Shown: one piece after another, positions 48,899 to 62,200 of the stretch
Layout: every line of letters starts with the position of its first letter
How positions within the stretch are numbered: position 1 is the stretch's first letter
Assembly (NCBI GenBank): GCA_036583965.1
Contig: JAZBQD010000027.1
Span: 3,118,687-3,182,686 of the forward strand
From: Prunella strophiata
Taxonomy: Eukaryota; Chordata; Aves; Passeriformes; Prunellidae
DNA: 64,000 nucleotides
Direction: 5' to 3'
Notes under the pieces: model-generated
What the model saw: only the letters and a program-made list of their open reading frames with translations
Databases searched by the model: none
What the model was told of the DNA's origin: nothing
Position numbers and translations under genes: made by a program

Positions 48899-50345
48899 GT
48901 AAAGCTTCCACTGGTTGCTTAATGTTGCACACACATTTTGGATGATCTTCCTGAACCCAGGGAAAGTAGTCCTTTGCCCTCTGCAGGAAAAGTTGCGTTT
49001 GGACTCTGCATTTCCCCCTGTAGCTCTGTTGTGTGTGTTTCTCCCTGCTCCCCTCTCACTCCTCTGATTTTCTTCCTACCATCTGTATTCCCCTTTTCCC
49101 TCATCTGAAACAAGCATCAAGATCTTGTTTCTGACAGAACGGTCTGTCAATATGGAAACACACTGACATCACAGACAGTGCTGTGACTTCATGTCTGAAA
49201 GAAACAGGAGGAACAGATGAAAGGACTGAAGGCAAAGGAATGACACATACAAACATTTTTAAAAAATAAGTAAAAATTCTTCTCGATCAACCCAAAATGC
49301 AAAGGAATATAAACCAGATTTATTTTTAAGTCTAAATATAACCAACTATTTCCTAATCTGTGACCATAACTCAGTACAACATTTCAACATGCTTTTCACC
49401 CATGAGAGGTCCCTGTCCCCCAGGAGCACACTCTTGGCGGGCTCAGGGCCTGTGTGACAGCCAACATGACCTCGAGAAGGACTGAACAGGGTCTTAAAAA
49501 AAGCCAACATCAAGCATATATTGAGAGAAGCCTTTAGAGGGAAAGGAGGAATCCTGCCCTGGACTAATCTGTACCTTTTAAGTAAATGCAAATTCATAGG
49601 ATTTGCAATAAAAGTATTCTTTGAAATCACAAAGTCAGTTTGGATGCAGCTGGATCAAAGGTATCAGTGGGGTGGGGATACAAAACATACACAGAAAATA
49701 CTGAGTGCACAGGGGTGGAATAACTTACCGTGATTTTCTTTTTTCTCCCTAGAATTAAATATTAAGAAAAGGGCCTAACCACTATTTCTATTACTAGCAC
49801 AGGGGTTTTTTGTAGAAGAATTTGGGAGGGGTTAAAAGCCCCACACTTCCTTTACCATTTGAATTATATATTTTGGGTACCAGTATTAGAGGGCATGCAG
49901 AAGATACTGCTTTCCTGCCATCTCCAGAGCCACTGCAACCCCTTAATAAGGAGATTCATAACTAGTAGGAGAGGAGCTCAAGAAAACTAAAAGGTTAATA
50001 TATTCTAACTAGATGTTGGGTATAGAATGTCAGATCTGTCAAATTTCATTACAGTTTGGTGCTCAATGAAAAAGATTTGATTTCTTTTGCCACTGTCCTA
50101 CTATGTTCAAGTCACACAGTGCCAGCAGCAACCAGCCAACGACCACAGGCTGGCACTGAGCGGGCCCGAGTGGGAAGCCAGCCGCAAGGACCATCTGTTT
50201 CCGATTTCTAGCGAAGCCAAGATGTGCAGTGAAGTGCATTCCATTCACCCAGCCAGCCTTCTCCCTGCTCAAGTTATTAGTGTTACAAGTGAAATTATCT
50301 TTTCCAAACAGCGGGGGAGCTATAATCCTTATGGAACAAGGCTTT

Positions 50346-50409
50346 AAAAAAAGGGAAAAAAAGAGGAGGGGGGAAAAAAAAAAGAAAAAAAAAAAGGACA
50401 GAAAAAAGG
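50346..50409. repeat. A/G-rich low-complexity tract
   Basis: Only A and G apart from one C: A runs separated by GGG, GAGGAGGGGGG, G and GGACAG. The open frames through it (poly-Lys or poly-Phe) are artefacts of composition. Confidence 0.85.
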
Positions 50410-50699
50410 CCCCCCAACACTCCCCCCTCTTCAAACATCTTTTGTCAAAGTTGTCGATGACACTGTTTGTAAATTTAATTGCCATGTTCACGGGTTTTAT
50501 AATTTTAAAGGATGTTTTATTAAGAACTATATTCTCTTAGGGAAGAATGTGTATGTCAGTTCATGGGCTCTAATGTAATAAACCATTCAAATATATTTAG
50601 AGGGTTATTTATGAATAAAGTTAAAAATGACAAGATGAATGCTCATTTAAGTCTCTCTAACATGAAGTGCCTTGAAAAACATCATAGGTTTAGAAGTAT

Positions 50700-51400
50700 A
50701 ATTTAAAGTGCGAATGCATAAACAGCGCTAATTACATGCTACTTACATTGTTTCAATATGTAATGCATATGTTTAACCTCGCAGAGGAAGGATTGGTCTT
50801 GGCACAGCAATCGTGGGGATTTAAGGGTATGCTAAACTGATAACTGTAGAATGAGCTCTGACACAGGATATTGGTCTCCTACTGTTACCTAAATGCCAGG
50901 TGAAACCAAAGGATTTATAGGAAGGCGGGTGAAAAGGGGGAGGGGGAAAGAAAAAAAAAAAAGGCTACACAATGAGGTGAAACTGAGAAGTTTATTTTCA
51001 AAGGGGGAAACATTTATCCTTTGACACCATTCCATTCCGGTGACTTTATTTCTAATATACCATGAGATTAATGATGTGGCTACTGTCACTGTGTCTGATG
51101 AACACTGGCAGAGCTGTGGAACAGTTGCTCCCCCTACTATTATTGGACATATTTGTAAATTGGCATCTATATGATGAACTCATTCCGTGCGCCAGCCAAT
51201 TGGAAAAAATCTTATTCAGGACGACAGAATTTTTGTTTTCCTATTGAATTCTATATGATATCTAGTTGGTTTAAGATTGGCTGATATAAAATATTTTTAA
51301 ATTAACAATATTTGATAGTTTTCATGCCACATGCTAATCTAAATATGACCCTTAACAGCAAATCAATTGTAGATAATTAAAGAAGTAAGTTATCATCAGG
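50700..51400. other. AT-rich block with homeodomain- and POU-like words
   Basis: Contains GCTAATTACATGC, ATGTAATGCATATG, TAATCTAAATATG and GATAATTAAAG. It has no interspersed repeat and no long coding frame with exon signals. Resembles the texture of developmental enhancers 5' of the NFI alternative promoter; this is an impression, not proof. Confidence 0.25.
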
Positions 51401-53165
51401 AAAAAGATCCCTGACATACCAGAAGTGGGCCAGTATTTAAGTCTTTGCTTAGGGAGGGCACAGTTGCTGAACACTGCCATAATGATTCACTATCCCATCC
51501 CTAAAGGATTTATTCATTCAAAAGTAATCCTGTCCTAAATGAAAATCCAGAATAGCTTGTTCCATTCATTTTCTTAGTCCCTTTCAATCTGTTTTTACAG
51601 GTCTAATTCTATTTTCATGAGTGGATGATATAACACACAAAATGCAACTGTTGAGTCACCTGAAACCTGATTATGAGATGAGCCCCTTCTTTGGGTTTTA
51701 TTTTTTCTCTGTATCTTCAGAGGTGCAATTGGACACTGATAATCTCTGTTCCAGGACATTATTTGAGCTATGGCTAAGCTGATATTAACACAAATCATAA
51801 CCTCATTCCAAATTTTCTGTGTATCCAGAAACATCTGCTATAGCTGCACATGTTGTCCAACTTTAGGATGCCTTGTTTTGCCATGAGTAAAATATATTTC
51901 AAGGCTGTCTGGTGCTGTGAAAAGTAACCCTTCAGAATCTCTGCATGCAAGCTTGCTTCTGCATAGGTCAGGAAGAGAGGGGTGCAGAAGGACCCAAAGA
52001 ACTCAAGTGGGAACTGGGGGGATTGCTCCAGCCAGCTTTTATATTTGAAAGCTACAGGGAATGGGAAGAGAGTGAGGCCAGCAGGTGAAAATGCAAAAAC
52101 TCTGCACATTTCTGTCATTAACTTTGTCAGACACAGGATGCTGAGTGCCAGTGCTTGCTGAGCCCATGGCTGTTTGTGCAGGCACAGGCAAGGGTCACTT
52201 GCCAGTTTGTAGATAATGCCACAGGACTACTTTTGGAGTCAAAGATTGAAGCATCACATGCTGTAGGAAGCCAATCTCTGAACTTTTCCTTTTGCTTTAA
52301 CTTACTCTTCAGTTTTTGGATAAGGATTTGCTACAAGTGGCTCATGGTGGAAAAAAAGATTTTATTGTTAACCAGGAGGGACATATAAGTCCTCTATTCT
52401 CTCTGGAAATGACTTTCGTGGACAAGACCTACTGAGTTCAGCAGTGCTGGTGGACTTTCAGGCAGCAGTGCTAAATCAGTGCCTTTTATCATCTACAGCT
52501 ACATGAAAGACTGAGACTATTCCTCCTAATGAGAGACTTCTGTAACACTCTCTGCTTAGGGCTATTCTTAAGGAATAAGGAATCCAAGACAGATGTGGCA
52601 GTGACCATCATGTTACTCTCAAAGACCAAATCCCTCAAAGCAAAGGAAATATGAACAATTAAAACAATAAATACTCTGAATCATAGGAATTTCCAGTGCC
52701 CTCAGTTCTAACTCCAGTTCCACACATTAATTTGTGATTCTTGAGCCATGAATAAGTAAATCCTCTTTTGTTTAGAGAACAAGATTAAAATGCTACTAAT
52801 ATTAAAACCACTCCTGTTTGCTGGCTCATACATCTATTTAAATACCTGCCAATTTTTTTGCTTTACCTCTTGAGTGTCATACTTGTCCTCCTGCTAATAC
52901 CAGCTGACTGGCAGCCAGCAGGCTGAGCACTGCAGGTAAATACCTAGAGAAGTGCTTTGGCAGGGCTGAGCTCTGTGTAAGCAAATTTTACAAGCAAGTC
53001 AGGCATAATCTGTTGAAGTGGCTCTGGATTACTGAATATTTAACAGTAAGATAACACTTTTGTAACTGTAAAGACATATTTACACTCCTGTGTAATCTAT
53101 GGCACTGGACATCACATCATGGAAGAGAAAACGCTGAATGAAGTTCATTCAAAACACATCACTCT

Positions 53166-53208
53166 AAAAAAAAAACCCCTTCTTTTTTCTTTTTTTTTTT
53201 TTTTTTTC
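53166..53208. repeat. A run then T-rich tract
   Basis: About ten A, then CCCCTTC, then TTTTTTC and a long T run. Partly self-complementary (A run with T run). Confidence 0.85.
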
Positions 53209-56200
53209 CTTCAGTTAACTGATCATAGAGACAAAGGAATTTTGGAGATGAAGTCTGTATCATGTGTATATTCTGGTGTGGCTCCTTATATTTTTTGAAA
53301 CAGGTTTTAATAACCTGCAGGAATCTTAGCTGATAATAAAAATCAACACACCAAGAAGAGCAAAAATTTTTCAACTAATCAAGCTGAAAATTTGCCATGA
53401 GTTTAGAATTTATGAAACTTGATTACTTAATGTATTTGAAAATCAAGTCTTATTCAACACATGGTGTATTGTAAGCAAAGAGGCAGAAATTTAGAAATTA
53501 TGTAGAAATTATTTGATATTTTTTCTTGTATCCACTGGAATTCCAATTAAAACAAGACAATAATAACAAATGTAATTCTTTATGCCCTTAATTCTGAAGA
53601 CCTGATTTTTTCTTTGTGCAAAAGGACCTTCTTTTGCAAAGCTTGCTGACAGATATGAAAAAACTGGTTGACATTCTAGAAAACAGAACTAGAAGGATGC
53701 AGGAATTGCAGTGTCCCTTGATGCACCTCCATCTTTTCCCAAGGCAGGGACCTAGCACTAAGAAGATGACATTTATATCTGTGAAGGCTCCTTTAGAGGG
53801 GGTTCAGGACCAGGAGCATTCCTGGGAGTGGCTAAAACAGGAGGTGGCTCTTTTCCTGCCACCTAACCTGTCCCTTACAGGACTTCTTGCTTCTTTGTGC
53901 TGGCAGGAGTTTGCACAAACCCAGAAATGAGTCGGGGGGCTGCTTTTGTCTTCATAGATGTCACCTGAGGAATAGCTGTGAACTTGTCTCCATGCTTGGG
54001 ATCAAAGGTGCTCAGTGCTGAAAAGCTCAGGAATGATTTCAAAATGTACTTTGAAGCCTTCCTGGTGGGAACAGCTGGAATGTGTGTCTGTGTTACCAGC
54101 TCTAATACTACAAGCACAAACACAAGCTGAGTCACAGTGGACGACAATGCTGCTGACAAAATGTTTTAAACTGCAAACTAAAACAACAATGGGATTATTT
54201 ATGGACTGCAACTCTTATTTTAATGTCAATAAATGTACTGGATAAATTCCCCTTCATTAGCTGGAAACCTCAGAAGGAAACAGAAATATTCTGGTAAACC
54301 ACAAGCTTGTTCTTAGCAAATAGATGGCTGCATTTCCACTGCCGAGGCATAGCCAGACTCTTTCTGCACTGGGATAATAAATCTCTGGGAGTGAAAAACA
54401 AAGTCTATAAAAGCAAGACCTCCAAAGTAAGGGTGTGAGACACATGGCCTCAAGCCTCCAGAGGATGGCATTAGAAAGTATCAAGAGTAGGTTTTTTTTT
54501 TCCTTTTTATGAATGGAAAACATGTTTTCCAAGATCTACCATTCAACTCAAAACAAATGGTTGGAACGAGTCCCTGTCACTATGGGAGGTGTTTGCTCTC
54601 TTATCTACTGGGCTGCAGACAGCCCAGACAGAGGGAGTTGCTTTGACTGCTGTGTGCTGCAAAATAGAAAAAAAAAAAAATAGGAAAAGCACAGAAATAA
54701 TGTGTTACAGCTCCCTGATTCCTGAGATGTCTGAGGTGCAGAAGGAGCAGTTCTTTGTAATATCTGACTCCAGATATGCATCAGGCCATGGCATGCACCA
54801 AATACAGGGTGTTCTAATGCTTCCCATCCAACCTCCTGACACTTCACTCCTGCTGGTTCTGGAGAGAAACAGAAGACCCAGAACTGCCACTGGGGCTCTC
54901 CCATCATGGGACAAATGCCTCTGATCAGCTGAGGTCAGCTTCCCATTCCTTGAGAATGCTTTTCAGAGGCAGACAGAACAAGGCACATCTTACCAAGAAA
55001 TACTGGTGTCTCCTCATGTTTCTAGAGCAAATAGTTTCATGTCAGGATGGAAAATCCAAACGTCACAGTCACAGATTGCTTTTTTGTTCTGTTCCTCAGC
55101 ACTTATCTGTCTTTACTTTTCCTTTCTAAGACTGTGGTTCTATATCTTATCCTGCACCTAATGGCTTGTAAGCTATTTCCAAGATGGAAAATGTGGTATT
55201 CTCTTATCTGTGCAGCATTTTGTTTATTTATAGCATGACACTAATGACACTTTGAATTTGCTTCTGAGTTTTTTCTTATTGTAAAGACAAGGCACACAAA
55301 CAATTGTGTCTGGGTCTAAGTACATTCTTAACCCCATTCAATTTATTTCAGATGCTGAGTCCTCAGGAAAAGGGACCATTGACTAATAAATCAGGTGTTT
55401 CTTCCTTCACCTACTGGGATCAATAAGAAGCAGGAGAAAAAAGTTCTTGTTTGCATGAGATAACACAGACAAACAGCACCATGTAGTGGGTAGGAGCATA
55501 TTTCAGGCTCTAACCTTTGCACAGAGGCTCAGCTTATTGGTAACTTGTATTTCAGCAAGACTAAAAAACTGTTTGCTAAAAAGGGAATACAGGGGTACAA
55601 ATATGGCTTGCATATTCTTGGAAGGCACATAATCCCCTTTTTACTGAGCAGTTTATGTAAACCTCATACTGAGTTGGGCTTCCAAACCTACAGTACCTCA
55701 ATATGTTGCAAATGAGGCAGAAAGAGGGGCAAGAGAACTCAGCACCTTTATGCACAGCCCCAGCCCCTCCAGTCAGAAATGGATAGTACTTTTGCCTGAA
55801 ATGTCTCATTTTATTGTTAAAATAAACACAAAATCAGGTTCCTCCTTGTAACTGCTTCACCTAAGAATACAGTGATCACCTTCCTAATTCACTACAGCTT
55901 ATTTGTGTTGGGAAACCGGGCTCTGGTGCATCATCCAAATCATCATTCCACAGTGGATTAACCTAGACAATACTTATCAAAAATGTCACACCACAAATAA
56001 GAGCCAGGAATACATTACTGGGAAAGCTGCCTGGACCAATGTAAAATTAGAGAAAATGGGCAAAGTATTATGTATCAACAGTGCAAAACACTTGCACAGA
56101 CTATGAACATACATCACTCTAACTGCTTTTATATTAATTTAAACCAAGTAAAAAAATTAAGAAAACTAAATTCTGTCCTTCTTCAGTGTCTCATCAGATG

Positions 56201-59200
56201 GCATTATTCTGACAGCTCCACAGGAACCCAGTGGCTCTGCACTCATTCTCCACTCATGCCTCTGCCAGCATCTCCCTGACAGGAGTTGCATGTTTCCATC
56301 CTCCCTGGGGATGGGACACACTGCAAGTCCCATCCTCTCACCTCTGCACATCCCCTTGTCCTACTCTTTCTGCACTTCATTATTTCTCAGACCTGCAGTC
56401 ATCACTTTCCCAGTCTAGATCACCTTGCTCAGCAGTCTTAGCTGTGCTCAGCAGCAACACAAACTTATCCCATAGGTATTCCCATCTCTCCACATAGCCA
56501 CGCTTCTGCTCAGACCTCTCTTGCTCCACAAGTGGCCTCTTTTCATTCTCAGTGTACTTCTGGTTTCTTTTTCCTCCCACTTCATTCTGTAACTTCTTTG
56601 CCGTGCCCCACTGGAGTTCTCTGGTCGTTCCCACACCCACCTCTGTGGCAATCTACAAGTCAGAAAGTGCTTGATTCATCCCTTTTAGCTGGGAAAATAT
56701 AACCCAAATATATAGAGAGACAGAGAAAGTCAGATGTGTTCATATCCCCTGTGCTTTTTGCCTTCTAACACCCCAGATTATTTGGAGCAGGGATCTTACT
56801 AACTCTATTTACACTGCACCTAACACATAGGGGCCATGAATGGGGATTTGATTTCTGGATAATTTCATTCTAGAAAGTAAATGTTATGCTAAATAAATCC
56901 CTAGAGAAAAGATACTGGTAAAAACTGTCTTGTTCTAGAATTTAATAACAAATGTACTATTTGGTGCATAATAGGCAATTCATTTTACTATGCATTTACT
57001 CTATTTAAAACATAAAGCACTTAAGGATATTTGGAGTATGCAAGACTATTAGAAAATCAATTTCTATTCTGGTTTATAGCCCAACCACTTAAAGTCTTAA
57101 TTTGCTACAATTCACTTTCTGATATTCTGACTCGTTAAAGTGGATCAGCTACCTCCTGAACTCTGGTCATATGCTTGTTAGAGCTAAACTATTTAATTAC
57201 TGTCTACCACATCCACTCTCTCCACTTGCTTATTGCCTACATTTATGCATTTACAGCATCAGTTCAGGTTGTTTGCACTTGCTCGCGAACCTGCTGCCTC
57301 TTTTTCCGAGGTTTGGGGGAGGGAGGCTTTGGTTTCACTAAGGGACTATCCCATTCCACTTGACAAATAAACAAACAGCAGAGTAACTGGCAGGAAGTCA
57401 TGTCCCTTTGGTGAGCAGGGCTCCAGCTCATCAGAGGGCAAACCAGGCAGCATCATTTTCACTCCAGCACAAAGTGTCCATTCTTGACTCCTTGACCAAA
57501 GGAAGCAAAAGCAGAGGGACAACGAGCACTGCACATCTGCAGGGCTGGGTTTCACAGGAAGTTATGCAGCTCCTCCACAGATAAGTTTCACTGAAGAACA
57601 AAGACTGATTCTGTTCAATGCTCCGAGAATGCTGCATTGAACCTGGACTGAGCTTTTCATTCCTTGAAAATGAGGCTCAGAGAGCAAAATCTAATTTCGC
57701 CCTCACCCTTGTTTAAATTAGCTGCACGATTTTCATATCAGCCCTCTACTTACCATATGAAAAAAAGCTTAAAAGACACCCACTCTTCTCCAACTAAGTT
57801 TACATGTTTTATGTATTGATTTTAGCAGACTACACACAAGTTGGTGCATCCAAGATAAATGTCAGAGCAACAATGACTAAACCAGTTATGTGAAACTTAG
57901 TCTCTGATATAGAGCTGCCTTAAAGCTTAAGAAACAAAGTATTTATGACCAAGAGCAAGACAAATGGTGCAATAACACATTAAGCAGGCAGTATTGTCAC
58001 TGATTGCAAACATATTTTGAGCTTACATATTTCATGTACACCCTGACCTCAGAGGCATTCTACCCACTACAATTGGTTTTGCAGCAGCTCAACATTTACC
58101 AGGAGATAATGAGGTGTGTTTTTGAACGATACAAGCAGCATTAGATGTAGTGGGAGCCAAAAACATGATCATATTAAAAGCAAATAGCAGAGCAGATTAC
58201 CTCTTGCCCTCTCTTTTAGCTTGAGCAGCATATTCCAATAAGTGCCGAAGAGACACTGTCAAGTACTTCTTTATAGTTTCATTTTCTTTTTTTTTTTTAA
58301 ATCTCCATTGCTTGCAATGCCCTTGCCCTCTTTAAAAGCTGCAGAATAAAATTCCTTTCTCAGTCAATTTTGTACTCACTTCCTCAGCAAAGAATGACAA
58401 GGGATTAAAAAAAAAAAAAAAGCTCAAAACTTCACCCCCTCTCCAAAAGAAGAAGAGATAAAGGTTAAAGATAAGTTTTCATAAAAATTTAAGAACCCAT
58501 TAAGTTCAAAGGAAGGTCATCTGCCCTTCTCCTAATTATTGCTCATTCCCACTCTGCCCAGCTCTGGGAAAATAGTGGAGCATGTTATAGCAAACTATAG
58601 CTAACAGTAAGCACAGCCTTGGAGATTCTGCTCTTTCAGGAGGGCAATAGGATCTTTTCTCAAAATATTTCTTGGGCAGTTTTGGAGTAGAAGCTTTGAA
58701 ACGTGAGGAGAACAAGGTAAGAGTGGTCTGGGGGAGGTCCCTGGATCTGAGCAGTATCACTGTGGCAGCTCAGTGATGCATGTCCCAAGAATTCCCCTTG
58801 GTGGCTGCCTGATCCGGAGCTGGGCTGGGACTGGAAGCAAAGGCTGTTTGTGCTGGCTCAGGGACTGGGAGCCCCGCGGGGCAGATGGGATCACCTGGGA
58901 AGGTGGGCTGGAGGCTGTGTGTTTACTCTGGCTGGGCACTCCAGAGCTGGAAATCAGCCCCGTGAAGGAGAAAATATCCAGAGCCTCTGAATTTATAGGT
59001 TGGCAGCCTCCAATTTTTTTTCCCTAACTCGAGTTGGAGAAACTGTTCTCTTTGTGATTATTGATTAGAAGTTTTCCTTCAGTTTCAGGACTGATAAGAT
59101 TATTATTTCTTCTGTAACTTAAAAATCATATTTCTGCAGACTGTTATTTAAACACTTGACCCTTGGTGCTGTCTATCACATACTTATGGGTTAGCATAGA

Positions 59201-62200
59201 GTTTGAACATGACATTCACAATGGTGCACAGTTTCTGTATTAAGCATATAATTTACATATAATTTCATAGAATTTATTTTCTAAATTTGATTTAATTCCC
59301 TTTCTCTCCTCATGTAGTTGCAAGTCTGTAAAACAGCAGCACAAGGAAGAAAAGTTTCACATCTCTACCTCCTTTCCTACCTTCCAGCCAGCACAAGTGA
59401 TTCAAGTTAATTGCATGACATCACATCAGTAATTACTCTCCAATAATAGTTTTCTCCCTTGTGTGACAGTGGGCATTTGGGACAGCAGATGCCATAGTGG
59501 CAGTGACAAAAAAGCTTTGCCTGCATCTTATCTGTCCTTCCTGCAAATTTCACCAAGTTTCCTTTTCTTATCCTTAAGGGATCCACAGGGAAGCAGCTCA
59601 GCTCCCCAGTACACCAAACAAGCTGATTTCTCCAGCCCAAACTCTGATATATTCACAATGAATCCAGAAAGAATCAGAGACTGATTCACAGCATAGCTAC
59701 AACTCCATTACAACAGACAAACCCCAGCCTGCAGCTGAAGTTATTCTTTTCACAAAGGAAGAGACAACTGCTATTTAAGTAAAGGTAGCACATCACCTTG
59801 AGAAAACTGTTACATAAAATCACATCTTTCTACCTCTGGGGAGAAAGCAGCAACTGGCAGCTGCTCCAAGATGGTACTTTCTGATCCCACCTCTGATCAG
59901 TGCAGTGGCCACAGCAAAGCCACAACCTCCTGCTTCCTCCTGTCCCCTCCAAATTCCCTGGGCAGCCAACCTGCTGTGGATGTGTGAATAGTTCAGGAGC
60001 AGCAGCCTGGCCAGCAGGTGAAAGAAATGACTCCCACTACAAACAGAAAATACAGTCATGAGAAGGCACATGGTTTGGGACAGGGAGATGCTATGAAATG
60101 CACTCTCGGCAACCAGACATGGACCTTTACCTCTCTCTAAGTGTCCACCAAACTGTCCAAAACTTTGCTGTTTGAGAAGACATGCAACACAGAATGCATG
60201 TCATTCATTGTGTCCAGCAATAAACAAAATATTTAGTGCATTTTTAATGCTGTAAAACCTTTTAAAAGACTTTTAAACCTTTCACTGTGGGCCAGAATTA
60301 AAATTGTTTTGCTATCTGCAACAGGCCTGGCCTCCAATCACATAATTAAGCAGTCACAAATTGCAAAATTGGTTTATTTGGTTCCCACACCACACAAATA
60401 CAGATAAAAGCTTTTTTGTTTGTCAGTGAGCACACTGTAACTTACAGGTTATGGGCAACACAATTTGGCAAATTTGGAGCTTGAAGACAACATCTCCTCA
60501 TATTTTCCCCACACTGGATACTTAGTGTGCTCTCTATGGTTTCAGTGGCTGCATGCACTCAGATAATGTAGCAGCTACAACTTGAAATAAAAGATTTAAG
60601 GCTTGTTAAGCATAAAGGATTTTTCTTTCTGTATGAGACAGAGGGTTATACTTCCTGCAGCCAATTATACCATCTTTAACCACTGCAAGGACTCATAAGC
60701 AGCAGCATATGCAGAGTGACTGGCTGCATTTTGTAGCTCAGTTCTTACAGTCACAGACACGTGTCCTGCAGACAAGAAGCACCATATGCTCTAGGAGGCA
60801 AGTGCTGGGGCTTCTGCACCATCTCATGTACTCCTCCTGTTCCTCAGACTACCCAAGTGCACTGAATAGCCAAAGCTGTTCACGTGAGAAGCATGCACCT
60901 TGTACCCATGAGAATTTTTAATTCAGCAATAAATGTACAATTTGTAACAAACAAAAAACCCCAAAACAACAACAACAAAAAAACCAAACCAACACAAGAT
61001 CATGTATAAATATTTTAAGCAGGTTCTCTGCAAGATTTCCAGTAGAAACTTTTGGCACTACCAATCAGCCAAAATTGCTATTGCTGAAACTTCAATTCTT
61101 TATGAAAAGAACCCCGTAGATTACAAGGAAGAAAACAGAACTACACCAGAAATACCTAAGGAAAGGAAAGCCAACATTCTCTCATGGGTTTTCCAGACTA
61201 CCTAGCAGCAAGTTAATGCTTAAGGCCCCACAGGTCAGTTCAAAATGCATATAAAGATTTTTGCTTGTTGTCAAACACACCAGTTAACTGAGGATTTTAG
61301 ATCCCAACTCTGAACAAGGGTCTATGTTAAACATCAAAATCCTTGGAGGATCACCAGGAAGAACATAAGGAGGATACAATACTTGGATGTACTTTTGTGG
61401 GTGATAGGGGGAACAACAGTCTGCTCTTTGAAGAGTAGAGAGACTTCACAGTCTGTATTTGTATTTATTTTCCAGCAGGATTTCCAATGCACCCAAGACC
61501 AAATGTCCAGACTAAGTACTTTCTGGAAAGAGGAAACATCTCAGTGTTGACTATACCATGGCAGGATGTTTCATCAGCACCTAGCTCATGAAGTGGAAAT
61601 AAAGAGAAATTGACAGCAAATGAAACTGCTTGAGGAAACAAGGAGTAGGACTGTGCTCCAGAGGCTGATTAGTTCAGAAGGTTACCAAGTACAGTATTTA
61701 TTAATATTTGCTAAAACTTGCTCTTCAGAATTAGGCTCCCCTAAATTTAATTCTCATTCTCTGCATTGCCTCTCTACATTAAGGTAGATGGGCAGCTTGC
61801 ATACTTAGTCACGAATGGAAGAGTTTTGCTATTAAAAGGCCAAATTCACAATTCTGCTGCCATCTCTATGGCTACAAGGTTGCACTTTCAAAAGTGACAA
61901 AATTAGACTTTGGTTATATCTGTATAAAATTATTGCTTTATGAGAGGTGATTTGGATTTATGCTGGTGCAAGCTAAATTTAGCCCAGAAGCTGATGTTTC
62001 AGGGATTTTAATGAAGTGTTAATTTTATATGGCTTAAAATAGAATTGGAAAACACCTCCTACACAATTTTTCTAATATCTAGGTTAGCGTGTCTGTTACT
62101 TCTGTTACTTTATGCTTTAAATTATTGGCATTTGACTTGTGGTTTTGGCAGCTATAATCTGCTTCTTCCAATTAGCAAAGAATGGGGAAGGATTTCTGTT

